Shown here piece after piece: positions 43,576-52,068 of a stretch of DNA of 64,000 bases. The position numbers and the translations under genes are program-made. How positions within the stretch are numbered: position 1 is the first letter of the stretch; each line of letters begins with the position of its first letter. A model generated the notes under the pieces. It did not search any database. It was given only the letters and a program-made list of their open reading frames with translations, and was not told where the DNA came from. The stretch lies in the NCBI RefSeq assembly GCF_032598905.1, contig NZ_CP122458.1, positions 2,728,001 to 2,792,000 of the forward strand. Reading direction: 5' to 3'. This DNA comes from Streptomyces sp. 11x1. GTDB taxonomy: Bacteria; Actinomycetota; Actinomycetes; Streptomycetales; Streptomycetaceae.

Positions 43576-44352
43576 ATGACCGAAGTTTCGGTGGTCAAGG
43601 ACGCGGTGCCCGCGGCCGACGACCTGGTCGTCCTGAAGAGCGTCAACAAGCACTTCGGCGCGTTGCACGTACTCCAGGACATCGATCTGACGATCACCAG
43701 GGGCGAGGTCGTCGTGGTGATCGGACCCTCCGGGTCCGGCAAGTCCACCCTGTGCCGCACCATCAACCGGCTGGAGTCGATCGACTCCGGCGACATCACG
43801 ATCGACGGCAAGCCGCTGCCCGCGGAGGGCAAGGCGCTCGCCCGCCTTCGGGCGGACGTCGGCATGGTGTTCCAGTCGTTCAATCTCTTCGCGCACAAGA
43901 CCGTGCTCGAGAACGTGATGCTGGGACAGCTCAAGGTCCGCAAGGCCGACAGGAAGCAGGCCGAGGAGAAGGCGCGGAACCTGCTCGACCGGGTCGGCGT
44001 GGGAACCCAGGCCGACAAGTACCCCGCGCAGCTCTCGGGTGGTCAGCAGCAGCGCGTCGCGATCGCACGGGCGCTTGCCATGGACCCCAAGGTCATGCTC
44101 TTCGACGAGCCGACCTCGGCGCTCGACCCCGAGATGATCAACGAGGTCCTGGAGGTCATGCAGCAGCTGGCCCGGGACGGCATGACGATGGTCGTGGTCA
44201 CCCACGAGATGGGCTTCGCCCGTTCAGCCGCCAACCGGGTGGTGTTCATGGCGGACGGCCGCATCGTCGAAGAGGCCGTGCCGGACCAGTTCTTCAGCAA
44301 CCCCCGCAGCGACCGGGCCAAGGACTTCCTGTCGAAGATCCTGCACCACTGA
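43576..44352 (+). CDS. gluA: Glutamate ABC transporter ATPase GluA
   Basis: A 258-residue ATP-binding subunit of the polar amino acid uptake family. It has Walker [11 protein letters not shown]-loop [11 protein letters not shown], signature LSGGQQQR, Walker [13 protein letters not shown] and switch His in VVTHEMGF. Powers glutamate import with GluB, GluC and GluD. ATG at 43576, GGAG 9-10 nt ahead; the frame is open upstream to 43381 but without conservation. First gene of gluABCD, divergent from gluRK. Confidence 0.93.
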   Translation: MTEVSVVKDAVPAADDLVVLKSVNKHFGALHVLQDIDLTITRGEVVVVIGPSGSGKSTLCRTINRLESIDSGDITIDGKPLPAEGKALARLRADVGMVFQSFNLFAHKTVLENVMLGQLKVRKADRKQAEEKARNLLDRVGVGTQADKYPAQLSGGQQQRVAIARALAMDPKVMLFDEPTSALDPEMINEVLEVMQQLARDGMTMVVVTHEMGFARSAANRVVFMADGRIVEEAVPDQFFSNPRSDRAKDFLSKILHH

Positions 44353-44434
44353 CGGCCCAGCCGACGCCCCTTCCGGCCCCCGGCACCCGCACCATGACGG
44401 TCCGCATCTCTTCACCACAAAAAGGATGTTCACC

Positions 44435-45286
44435 ATGAAGTTCCGCAAGGCCTCCGCCGCTGCAGCCACCGCCCTCGTCCTCGCCCTGACGGCCACGGCC
44501 TGCGGCGGCGACGACAGCAACGGCAGCGACAACGGCTCCGACTCCGGTTCCAGCGGCGGCGGCAAGATCAAGATCGGCATCAAGTACGACCAGCCGGGCC
44601 TCGGTCTGAAGAACCCCGACGGTTCCTTCTCCGGCTTCGACGTCGACGTGGCGACGTACGTGGCCAAGGAGCTCGGCTACGACGCCAAGCAGATCGAGTT
44701 CGTCGAGACCAAGAGCGCCGACCGTGAGAACGCGCTGGCCCGCGGCGACGTGAAGTTCATCGCGGCCACGTACTCGATCAACGACGAGCGCAAGAAGCTC
44801 GTCGACTTCGCCGGCCCGTACCTGCTGGCCCACCAGGACCTGCTGGTCAAGGCCGACTCGGACATCAGCAAGGGTACGGACCTCAACGGCAAGACCCTCT
44901 GCTCGGTGACTGGTTCCACCTCGGCGGAGAACGTCAAGAAGGACATCGCTCCGAAGGCCCAGCTGAAGGAGTACGGCGGCTACTCGGAGTGCATCGCCGG
45001 CCTGCAGAGCGGCGCCGTGGACGCGGTCACCACCGACGACTCGATCCTCGCGGGCTTCGCCGCGCAGGAGAACTACAAGGGCCAGTTCAAGCTCGCGGGC
45101 CTGAAGCTCAGCAATGAGAACTACGGCATCGGCGTCAAGAAGGGCGACACGGCGACCGTGGACAAGATCAACGCCGCCCTCGAGAAGATGGTCAGCGACG
45201 GCGCCTGGGAGACCGCGGTCAAGGAGAACTTCGGCCCGGCCGAGTACAAGAACGAGCCCGCCCCGAAGATCGGCGTCATCGCCTAG
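44435..45286 (+). CDS. gluB: Glutamate-binding lipoprotein GluB
   Basis: 283 residues. Signal peptide with lipobox LTATAC-GGD, so lipid-anchored outside the membrane, then a Ser/Asn/Gly linker and a periplasmic-binding fold (IKIGIKYDQPGLGLKNPDG, GFDVDVATYVAKELG, LNGKTLCSVTGSTSAENVK). ATG at 44435 chosen because AAAAGGA lies 8 nt ahead; an in-frame ATG at 44426 overlaps that site. Delivers glutamate to GluC-GluD. Separated from gluC by a 123-bp gap with a strong hairpin. Confidence 0.92.
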   Translation: MKFRKASAAAATALVLALTATACGGDDSNGSDNGSDSGSSGGGKIKIGIKYDQPGLGLKNPDGSFSGFDVDVATYVAKELGYDAKQIEFVETKSADRENALARGDVKFIAATYSINDERKKLVDFAGPYLLAHQDLLVKADSDISKGTDLNGKTLCSVTGSTSAENVKKDIAPKAQLKEYGGYSECIAGLQSGAVDAVTTDDSILAGFAAQENYKGQFKLAGLKLSNENYGIGVKKGDTATVDKINAALEKMVSDGAWETAVKENFGPAEYKNEPAPKIGVIA

Positions 45287-45323
45287 TCAGCGAATATCCG
45301 CCACCAGCGCGGTTCTCGTTGTC

Positions 45324-45364
45324 GCGCCGCCGCCCGCCGCAAGGCGCGGTAAGGGCGGCGGCGC
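45324..45364 (+). terminator. Intercistronic hairpin between gluB and gluC, 12-bp perfect stem
   Basis: GCGCCGCCGCCC (45324-45335) pairs exactly with GGGCGGCGGCGC (45353-45364), loop 17 nt. Inside the operon such a hairpin usually lowers or processes downstream mRNA so that the binding protein is made in excess over the permeases; here that is an inference from position. Confidence 0.75.
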
Positions 45365-45409
45365 TCTGCGCCTGCCACGTATGCCACACACCCGGAAGCG
45401 CGGGAGACA

Positions 45410-46087
45410 GTGTTCGACTTCCTTTCGACTTACAACGACCCAACCTTCTTGGGTGCGTTCTGGATGACGGTCAAGCTCACCGTCTTCTCAGCCATCGGCT
45501 CCCTGATCTGGGGAACCCTGCTGGCCGCCATGCGCGTCAGCCCCGTGCCCCTCATGCGCGGCTTCGGCACCGTCTATGTGAACGTCGTGCGGAACATCCC
45601 GCTGACCGTCATCATCGTCTTCACCTCGCTCGGCCTCGCCGACATCTTCCGGGTGACGATGGGCGCGGGCAACGACGTCAAACTCACGGCGTTCCGACTC
45701 GCCGTTCTCGGTTTCGTGGCCTACACCGCGGCATTCGTCTGCGAGGCGCTGCGCTCCGGCATCAACACCGTGCCCGTCGGTCAGGCCGAGGCGGCACGCG
45801 CCATCGGACTGAGCTTCACCCAGGTCCTCGGCCTCATCGTGCTGCCGCAGGCGTTCCGGGCCGTCATCGGACCGCTGGCCAACGTGCTGATCGCGCTGAC
45901 CAAGAACACGACCGTGGCCGCGGCGATCGGTGTGTGGGAAGCCGCCTACCTCATGAAGGGCATGATCGAGAAGGAGGCGCAGACCCTGCTCATCGGCGCG
46001 ATCTTCGCCTTCGGATTCGTGGTTCTGACCCTTCCCACCGGCCTGATCCTGGGCTGGCTGAGCAAGCGACTGGCGGTGAAGCGATGA
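45410..46087 (+). CDS. gluC: Glutamate ABC transporter permease GluC
   Basis: 225 residues, about five membrane helices, with the polar-amino-acid permease EAA motif EALRSGINTVPVGQAEAARAIGLSF contacting GluA. GTG start at 45410 right after GGGAG (short spacing). Its stop overlaps the gluD start as ATGA, indicating translational coupling. Confidence 0.92.
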   Translation: MFDFLSTYNDPTFLGAFWMTVKLTVFSAIGSLIWGTLLAAMRVSPVPLMRGFGTVYVNVVRNIPLTVIIVFTSLGLADIFRVTMGAGNDVKLTAFRLAVLGFVAYTAAFVCEALRSGINTVPVGQAEAARAIGLSFTQVLGLIVLPQAFRAVIGPLANVLIALTKNTTVAAAIGVWEAAYLMKGMIEKEAQTLLIGAIFAFGFVVLTLPTGLILGWLSKRLAVKR

Positions 46088-47007
46088 GTTCCGTTCTCTA
46101 CGACGCCCCCGGCCCCCGGGCCAAACGGCGCAACGTGATCCTCACGGTGGTCTTCGTCGTCCTGCTGGCCCTCCTCGCGTGGTGGCTCTGGGGAGCGCTA
46201 GACAGCAGGAACCAGCTGGAGTGGAAGCTCTGGAAGCCGTTCTTCACCTCCGAGGCCTGGACGACGTATCTGCTGCCCGGTCTCGTCAACACGCTCAAGG
46301 CCATGGCGCTCTCCATCGTGATCGCCCTGCCACTGGGTGCGCTCTTCGGCATCGCGCGCCTCTCCGACCACCTGTGGGTCCGCATCCCGGCCGGTGCGGT
46401 GGTCGAGTTCTTCCGGGCCATCCCGGTCCTGCTGCTGATGCTGTTCGCCAACGAGGTCATCGCCCGCTCGATGAACGTCACCACCGAGCAACGGCAGCTC
46501 TGGGCGGTCGTCACCGGTCTGGTGCTGTACAACGCCTCGGTCCTCGCCGAGGTCGTGCGCGCCGGTATCCTCGCCCTCCCCAAGGGCCAGACGGAGGCCG
46601 CCCAGGCGATCGGCCTGCGCAAGGGCCAGACGATGTCCTCCATCCTGCTGCCGCAGGCCGTCACGGTGATGCTGCCGGCCATCGTCAGCCAGCTCGTGGT
46701 CATCGTGAAGGACACCGCGCTCGGCGGCGTGATGATCGGGTTCACCGAACTGCTCAGCGGACGCGCGACGCTGGCGGCGGTGTACGCCAACGTCGTACCC
46801 AGCTTCGTCGTCGTCGCGATCATCTACATCGTCCTGAACTTCATCATCACCAGCTTCGCGAGCTGGCTGGAGCAGCGGCTGCGGCGGGGCAAGAAGTCGA
46901 CCGGAGCGGTCATCCCGGCCGCGGCTGTCGGGGGCACGACGGCCACCGGTGGGGAGGGCGGCGGTCTGCCCGGCCTCGGCACCTACGTCGAGAAGAAGGA
47001 CACCTGA
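46084..47007 (+). CDS. gluD: Glutamate ABC transporter permease GluD
   Basis: 307 residues, five to six membrane helices; EAA loop EVVRAGILALPKGQTEAAQAIGLRK. It has an N-terminal cytoplasmic stretch (GPRAKRRN) and a Gly/Ala-rich C-terminal tail longer than in GluC. It overlaps gluC by 4 bp. Last gene of the operon, ended by a perfect hairpin 47 nt downstream. Confidence 0.92.
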   Translation: MSSVLYDAPGPRAKRRNVILTVVFVVLLALLAWWLWGALDSRNQLEWKLWKPFFTSEAWTTYLLPGLVNTLKAMALSIVIALPLGALFGIARLSDHLWVRIPAGAVVEFFRAIPVLLLMLFANEVIARSMNVTTEQRQLWAVVTGLVLYNASVLAEVVRAGILALPKGQTEAAQAIGLRKGQTMSSILLPQAVTVMLPAIVSQLVVIVKDTALGGVMIGFTELLSGRATLAAVYANVVPSFVVVAIIYIVLNFIITSFASWLEQRLRRGKKSTGAVIPAAAVGGTTATGGEGGGLPGLGTYVEKKDT

Positions 47008-47054
47008 CGATCGATCAGGTGACATCCGCCCAGGATGTCCCCCGATTCGCTCCC

Positions 47055-47088
47055 CGGAGGGCAGTGGCATGATCGCCACTGCCCTCCG
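47055..47088 (+). terminator. Terminator hairpin of gluABCD, 14-bp perfect stem
   Basis: CGGAGGGCAGTGGC (47055-47068) pairs exactly with GCCACTGCCCTCCG (47075-47088), loop 6 nt. It lies before the next gene on the same strand, whose own promoter would follow (a TTGACG stands at 47093). Confidence 0.85.
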
Positions 47089-47205
47089 TCACTTGACGCA
47101 AGCACCGGCAATGGGTTGCATACGTTCTGTGATCGTGCACCCTGCTCCAACTTCCTGTTCACCCACGTCCGCCGGGACGTCACGTCGGGCAGGGGGCGCC
47201 GCGCC

Positions 47206-48897
47206 GTGGATCCGGTGATCGTCGTCGGCGCGGGGCCCGTGGGGCTCACGCTCGCCCTCGCGCTGGCGCGCCAGGGCGTGCCGTCCGTGGTCCTCGACGA
47301 GGGACCGGGAAAGGACGAGCAGCGGCCGGCACGGACGGTGGTCCTGAACGAGGACACGGCCGCACTGCTGGAACGGTTGTCCGGCGCCCCCCTCTCCCGA
47401 CTCGGCTTCCGCTGGGCCGGATGGCGGTCGATGCGGCGCAAGCAGGTGATGCGTCAGGTCCGATTCGGTGAGCCCGACGTCGAGGAGACGGGCATCCCGC
47501 CCCGTGAGGTCGCGAAGGCTGGGCGCGGCGGCCACGACGCCGTCGTTGAGGGTTCCGCCGACCTCCCCCCGCTCCACATCGCCCAGCACGTCCTGACCGC
47601 GGCCCTGCGCGAGGCCATCGCCGGTGAGCGGCTCGTCAAGGTCGTCGTGGAGAGCCGCCTCGACGCGCTCGAACAGGAGAAGTCCGGCGTCACGGCCCAC
47701 ACCCGTGGCCCCAAGAGCACCTGGTGGCGCGGCAGTTACCTGGTGGGGTGCGACGGCCCCCGCTCGACGGTCCGCAAGCTCCAGGACATCCGTTTTCCCG
47801 GCCGTACGGCGGTGGAACGGCACGCGGTGGCGGCACTGCGCGCGGAACTCCCCTGGCCGGGCGAAGCGTTGCTGCACCGCATGCCGCCCTGGCGCACGGC
47901 GGGCCCGTCCGGCGGGGAGATCACCGCGCGGCCCCTCGCCGAAGGTCTCTGGCGCCTCGACTGGCTCCTGCCACCGGGCAAGGAGCTCGTGACGCCCGAA
48001 CTGCTCGTGGCCCGCGTCCGCGAGACCCTCGCCGGCTGGACGGGCGGCTCGACACCGCCGTACGACCTGCTCGACACCGGTGTCCACACCGTGCACCACC
48101 GGCTCGCCCGGCGCTGGCGGGTGGGCCGGGTCTTCCTCGCCGGCGACGCCGCGCACCTGCTCGGGGCCCTCGGCACCCAGGGTCTCGACGAGGGACTGCG
48201 GGACGCCGACAACCTCGCCTGGAAACTGGCCCTCGCCTGGCACCACGGCCCGCACGAGTCCCTGCTCGACAGCTACCAGACGGAGCGGCGCGCGGTCGTC
48301 GCCGCCCGGCTGCGCGCCGCCGACCAGGTGCTGCCGCTGCTGCGCGGCGGCAAGGGGCTGCGGTCGTACGTCCCCGGCTCGGCCCGGGGCCACGACGCAC
48401 TGCTGGCCGACGGCCACCTGGGGCGCGGGGCACTGGGTGCGCCGGGGGCGTACTCCGATTCACCGCTCATGCCTCCGCCCGCCGACGGGGAGACACCGGT
48501 CGACACGCTGCCGGGCACCCAGGTCGTGGATGTGGAGGTGACGGCGGAGGACGGCACCTTCGTCCCGCTGCGGGACCGGCTCGGACGCGGGGCGCTGCTG
48601 GTCGTACTGATCGCGCCCGGCACCGGGGTGTGGGAGCGCAAGCACTGGATGAGCGCCGGGATCATGCCCCGGCTCGCCGCCGCCGTCTCCGCCCTGCCGC
48701 GGCCCGCCGAGTTGCTGGTCGCCGAGGCCTACCCGGGCGCGGCCGCCCACACCGTCCTCCTCGTCCGCCCCGACGGCTACCTCGTCACCGCCCTGAGCGG
48801 CGTGCGCCCGGCCGACCTGTACGCGGCCGCGGAGGCGACGCTGGGCGGGGCGAGGCAACAGCCTCAGACCAGCGACGCGGCGACGAGCGCACGTTGA
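47206..48897 (+). CDS. FAD-dependent aromatic hydroxylase-like monooxygenase
   Basis: 563 residues, PHBH/TetX-like fold. The dinucleotide-binding motif PVIVVGAGPVGLTLALALARQG is right at the N-terminus; the second FAD motif VFLAGDAAHLLGALGTQGLDEGLRDADNLAWKLA is clear, as is YLVGCDGPRSTVRK. A thioredoxin-like C-terminal domain is typical of the longer group of phenol/polyketide hydroxylases. GTG start at 47206, AGGGGG 9 nt ahead; a longer upstream frame has no conservation. It stands alone; substrate unknown. Confidence 0.88.
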   Translation: MDPVIVVGAGPVGLTLALALARQGVPSVVLDEGPGKDEQRPARTVVLNEDTAALLERLSGAPLSRLGFRWAGWRSMRRKQVMRQVRFGEPDVEETGIPPREVAKAGRGGHDAVVEGSADLPPLHIAQHVLTAALREAIAGERLVKVVVESRLDALEQEKSGVTAHTRGPKSTWWRGSYLVGCDGPRSTVRKLQDIRFPGRTAVERHAVAALRAELPWPGEALLHRMPPWRTAGPSGGEITARPLAEGLWRLDWLLPPGKELVTPELLVARVRETLAGWTGGSTPPYDLLDTGVHTVHHRLARRWRVGRVFLAGDAAHLLGALGTQGLDEGLRDADNLAWKLALAWHHGPHESLLDSYQTERRAVVAARLRAADQVLPLLRGGKGLRSYVPGSARGHDALLADGHLGRGALGAPGAYSDSPLMPPPADGETPVDTLPGTQVVDVEVTAEDGTFVPLRDRLGRGALLVVLIAPGTGVWERKHWMSAGIMPRLAAAVSALPRPAELLVAEAYPGAAAHTVLLVRPDGYLVTALSGVRPADLYAAAEATLGGARQQPQTSDAATSAR

Positions 48898-49039
48898 GAC
48901 GCCCTCGTGAGCCCCGGCCCCGTCGCCGACATCCGTAACCCTGTGTCCACATAGTGACGGTGAGTTGACCGTCCCGCCCGGTCATGGTCTACTCCGGTCC
49001 GTGACCGACACCTCTACGCGCCTGTGGCGGAGGGTCCAT

Positions 49040-49087
49040 ATGGACCTCGTCCGCTATGCGGGCTGCGTGTGTCGTCCGTCCTGCTGA
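49040..49087 (+). CDS. Cysteine-containing leader peptide upstream of cysteine dioxygenase
   Basis: A 15-residue frame, MDLVRYAGCVCRPSC, ATG at 49040 with a very good GGAGGG 5 nt upstream. Three of its last seven codons are Cys, the last directly before the stop. It lies 80 bp before the cysteine dioxygenase gene and is followed by a hairpin (49108-49136). Actinobacteria are known to place Cys-rich leader peptides in front of sulfur genes, where slow translation of Cys codons regulates the gene downstream. Regulation here is inferred. Confidence 0.65.
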   Translation: MDLVRYAGCVCRPSC

Positions 49088-49107
49088 CTTCGCATCCCTC
49101 TTCTTTC

Positions 49108-49136
49108 GCGCGCGCCGGTCATATGAGGCCGCGCGC
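49108..49136 (+). promoter_or_regulatory. Hairpin between leader peptide and cysteine dioxygenase
   Basis: GCGCGCG (49108-49114) pairs with CGCGCGC (49130-49136), continued by CC/GG with one bulged C; loop 10 nt. It lies between the leader's stop and the dioxygenase ribosome site, so it may act as an attenuator or occlude translation. Confidence 0.45.
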
Positions 49137-49167
49137 TCGCGAGCGAACGCACCTCAGGACGGTACCC

Positions 49168-49707
49168 GTGTCTGTGTCCCCCGTTGTTCCCCCCACTTCC
49201 ACTTCCGCCGTCTCCGCCCCCACGCAGGCGGAACTGCTCGGCTTCGCGCGCCGGACCGCCGCCGACGCCGAGCTGATCGCGTCCCTTCCGCTCGACCCCG
49301 AGGGCCGTACCTGGGTACGGCTCGAAGGCCCCGGCGGCAGCGAGGCCTGGCTCATCGGCTGGCCGCCCGGCACGGGAACCGGCTGGCACGACCACGCCGA
49401 CTCGGTGGGCGCCTTCGTCGCCGCGGCGGGCGAACTCAAGGAGTACTCGCTCGCCGTCCGGCTGCCCAGCGACGGCTGGAAGACCCTCGAGCTCACCGAA
49501 GGCGTCGACCGCGAGCGGCAGTTGTCCGCCGGCAAGGGGCGCTCCTTCGGACGTCACCACGTCCACGAGGTGCTCAACGAGTCCCGCGAGGAGCACGCGA
49601 TCTCCGTCCACGCCTACTACCCGCCCCTCCCCCGCATCCGCCGCTTCAGCCGCACGGGCCAGGTGCTGCGCCTGGAACACGTCGAGCGCCCGTCCGACTG
49701 GCAGTGA
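49168..49707 (+). CDS. Cysteine dioxygenase (type I)
   Basis: A 179-residue cupin that oxidises L-cysteine to cysteine sulfinate with non-heme iron and oxygen. Iron-binding His74 and His76 (GWHDHADSVGAF) and a third in GRHHVHEVLN (His131 or His133); the SVHAYYPPLPRI segment supplies the active-site Tyr. Cytoplasmic; lowers free cysteine. GTG at 49168, AGGA 9 nt ahead. Preceded by the Cys leader peptide. Converges on recX. Confidence 0.92.
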   Translation: MSVSPVVPPTSTSAVSAPTQAELLGFARRTAADAELIASLPLDPEGRTWVRLEGPGGSEAWLIGWPPGTGTGWHDHADSVGAFVAAAGELKEYSLAVRLPSDGWKTLELTEGVDRERQLSAGKGRSFGRHHVHEVLNESREEHAISVHAYYPPLPRIRRFSRTGQVLRLEHVERPSDWQ

Positions 49708-49774
49708 GTCCGGGGCCCCCAGCGGCCCCAGCTCGTTCCCCCTTCCCCTGCACGCGGAGGCGGCATCCCTCGCC

Positions 49775-50653
49775 TCAGTACCCCTCGTCCTCCAGCCCCT
49801 CCGTCTCCTCCCCCTCCTCCTCCAGCGCCTGCCGGACCACGCGCAGGGCCATGCCCTCGGCGTAGCCCTTGCGGGCGAGCATGCCGGCGAGGCGGCGGAG
49901 GCGCTTGTCGCGGTCGAGGCCACGGGTGGAGCGCAGTTTGCGGGCGACCAGTTCGCGCGCGGTGGTCTCCTCCTGCTCCGAGTCGAGCTGGGAGACGGCC
50001 TCGTCGATCAGCGCCGAGTCGACGCCCTTGGTGCGCAGCTCCCTGGCGAGGGCTCTGCGTGCCAGGCCTCGACCGTGGTGCCGGGACTCGACCCAGGCGT
50101 CGGCGAACGCGCTGTCGTTGATCAGTCCGACCTCCTCGAACCTCGACAGCACCTCCTGCGCCACGTCCTCCGGGATCTCCCGTTTCTGCAGGGCGTCCGC
50201 CAGTTGTTTCCGAGTGCGTGGGGTCCCGGTGAGCAGGCGCAGACAGATCGCGCGCGCCCGCTCAGCCGGGTCCCCTGAGGACTCGCCTTTCTCGGCCCTC
50301 GACGAGAAAGACGAGCCCTCGTCCTGCGGCCCCCCGTCGTCCGGGCCGTCCCCCTGTTCCCTGAAGCCACGCCGCCGACCGCCCCGACCGCCGCGTCTGC
50401 CACGCGCGTCGCCGCCCGCACCGCGCGAGGGGCCGCCTCCGCGCCGACGGCTGCCGACGGCCGGACCCTCGGAGCGCGGGCCGTCCTCCCGCCGTACGAC
50501 GTCGCCGTCACCGCCGTCGTCGTACGGTCGGAACTCCTCGTCCCCGTGCCGGTCCGCGCCGAATCCCCCGGTACCCCCGCCGGTACCCCCGCGCCCCCGG
50601 GTCTCGGGAGCACTGGGATACGCGTACTCGCCCCAGTCCGTTCTGCGCGTCAC
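49775..50653 (-). CDS. recX: Regulatory protein RecX with long Arg/Gly-rich N-terminus
   Basis: A 292-residue modulator that inhibits RecA filament growth. The RecX three-helix repeats occupy about residues 130-280 (AICLRLLTGTPRTRKQLADAL, RFEEVGLINDSAFADAWV, ...). The first ~130 residues are Gly/Arg/Asp-rich and disordered-looking, making it nearly twice the usual length of ~150-190. GTG at 50653, only 3 nt after the recA stop, so it is cotranscribed and probably coupled to recA. Confidence 0.94.
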   Translation of the reverse strand: MTRRTDWGEYAYPSAPETRGRGGTGGGTGGFGADRHGDEEFRPYDDGGDGDVVRREDGPRSEGPAVGSRRRGGGPSRGAGGDARGRRGGRGGRRRGFREQGDGPDDGGPQDEGSSFSSRAEKGESSGDPAERARAICLRLLTGTPRTRKQLADALQKREIPEDVAQEVLSRFEEVGLINDSAFADAWVESRHHGRGLARRALARELRTKGVDSALIDEAVSQLDSEQEETTARELVARKLRSTRGLDRDKRLRRLAGMLARKGYAEGMALRVVRQALEEEGEETEGLEDEGY

Positions 50654-50656
50654 GGA

Positions 50657-51787
50657 CTAGCTCTTCGCCGCCGTGGCCTTGGTCTTGGTGGCCTTGGCAG
50701 CCGGAGCGGACACCGCCTTCGCGGCGTCGTCAGCGGTGGCCGGGGCCGCGCCCGCCGCGTCCGTGCCCGGTTCGCCGGTGGGCTCCTCGGGCCGGACGCC
50801 GACGCCCAGCTTCTCCTTGATCTTCTTCTCGATCTCGTTGGCGAGATCGGGGTTGTCCTTCAGGAAGTTGCGGGCGTTCTCCTTGCCCTGGCCGAGCTGG
50901 TCGCCCTCGTACGTGTACCAGGCGCCGGCCTTGCGGACGAAGCCGTGCTCCACGCCCATGTCGATCAGGCCGCCCTCACGGCTGATGCCCTGGCCGTAGA
51001 GGATGTCGAACTCGGCCTGCTTGAAGGGCGGCGCGACCTTGTTCTTGACGACCTTGACGCGGGTGCGGTTGCCGACCGCGTCCGTGCCGTCCTTGAGGGT
51101 CTCGATGCGGCGGATGTCGAGTCGTACCGAGGCATAGAACTTCAGCGCCCGGCCACCGGTAGTGGTCTCCGGGGAGCCGAACATCACGCCGATCTTCTCG
51201 CGGAGCTGGTTGATGAAGATGGCGGTGGTCTTGGACTGGTTGAGCGCGCTGGTGATCTTCCGCAGGGCCTGGCTCATCAGCCGGGCCTGCAGACCGACGT
51301 GGCTGTCGCCCATCTCGCCCTCGATCTCCGCGCGCGGGACGAGGGCTGCGACGGAGTCGATGACGATGAGGTCCAGGGCACCGGAGCGGACCAGCATGTC
51401 CACGATCTCCAGGGCCTGCTCGCCGTTGTCCGGCTGGGACAGGATGAGGTTGTCGATGTCGACGCCGAGCTTCTTCGCGTACTCGGGGTCGAGGGCGTGC
51501 TCGGCGTCCACGAAGGCGACCTGGCCGCCGGCCTTCTGGGCGTTCGCCACCGCGTGCAGCGTCAGGGTCGTCTTACCGGAGGACTCCGGTCCGTACACCT
51601 CCACCACTCGGCCACGCGGCAGGCCGCCGACGCCGAGGGCCACGTCGAGTGCGGTCGAACCGGTCGGGATGACCTCGATGGGCTCCTTGGACCGGTCGCC
51701 CATGCGCATGACCGCGCCCTTGCCGAATTGTCGTTCAATCTGTGCGAGCGCGGCGTCGAGCGCCTTCTCGCGGTCGGTTCCTGCCAT
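50657..51787 (-). CDS. recA: Recombinase RecA
   Basis: A 376-residue strand-exchange protein and LexA co-protease. It has Walker A GPESSGKT at 66-73, Walker [12 protein letters not shown]1 and L2 loops ([21 protein letters not shown]) and a C-terminal Lys/Ala-rich tail typical of Streptomyces. The long frame upstream is spurious; ATG at 51787. Promoter of the RecA-NDp type at 51831-51853 and a LexA-box-like element at 51951-51962. First gene of recA-recX. Confidence 0.98.
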   Translation of the reverse strand: MAGTDREKALDAALAQIERQFGKGAVMRMGDRSKEPIEVIPTGSTALDVALGVGGLPRGRVVEVYGPESSGKTTLTLHAVANAQKAGGQVAFVDAEHALDPEYAKKLGVDIDNLILSQPDNGEQALEIVDMLVRSGALDLIVIDSVAALVPRAEIEGEMGDSHVGLQARLMSQALRKITSALNQSKTTAIFINQLREKIGVMFGSPETTTGGRALKFYASVRLDIRRIETLKDGTDAVGNRTRVKVVKNKVAPPFKQAEFDILYGQGISREGGLIDMGVEHGFVRKAGAWYTYEGDQLGQGKENARNFLKDNPDLANEIEKKIKEKLGVGVRPEEPTGEPGTDAAGAAPATADDAAKAVSAPAAKATKTKATAAKS

Positions 51788-51830
51788 GGGTTCCACCCGG
51801 TTTGCTTGAGTCGATCGCTTCACGTGAAAG

Positions 51831-51853
51831 ACGCTAACGCCTGCCACTGACAA
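51831..51853 (-). promoter_or_regulatory. RecA-NDp-type promoter of recA
   Basis: Minus strand: TTGTCAGTGGC, 6 nt, TAGCGT. The first 11 bases equal the RecA-NDp consensus and the -10 differs at one or two less conserved positions. The -10 is 43 nt before the start codon. In mycobacteria this promoter type depends on PafBC. Confidence 0.92.
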
Positions 51854-51950
51854 TGGGCCCCGACGCCCGCCCGGCCTGTGGATAACTCGGGCACTTCTCC
51901 ACGAAAACCCTGCCGAACTCCCGTCGACAGCCACGCCGGAGGCTCCATAA

Positions 51951-51962
51951 GAATGGATGTTC
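51951..51962 (-). promoter_or_regulatory. LexA-box-like element upstream of recA
   Basis: Minus strand GAACATCCATTC, with a preceding C; it resembles the CGAAC-N4-GTTCG LexA site, with one half imperfect, about 98 bp upstream of the RecA-NDp -35-like element. Likely the SOS-controlled second promoter. Confidence 0.6.
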
Positions 51963-52068
51963 GAATTTAGTGTCAAGCGACACCACGGGCCGTCCGGAGG
52001 ACTTCCACAGAACCTCGGACCGCTTCGACGGGCCTTCCTGTGCGGCCGCGACGCCCGGAGGCCACACC

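Noticed and set aside
45319..47007. A single 562-codon frame that would fuse the gluB-gluC hairpin region to gluD
   Set aside because: The first part is gluC read in a wrong frame; gluC has its own frame with an EAA motif and overlaps gluD as ATGA.
49708..49774. GGGGCC/GGCCCC hairpin between cysteine dioxygenase and recX
   Set aside because: Only 6 bp; too weak against the GC background to call a terminator.
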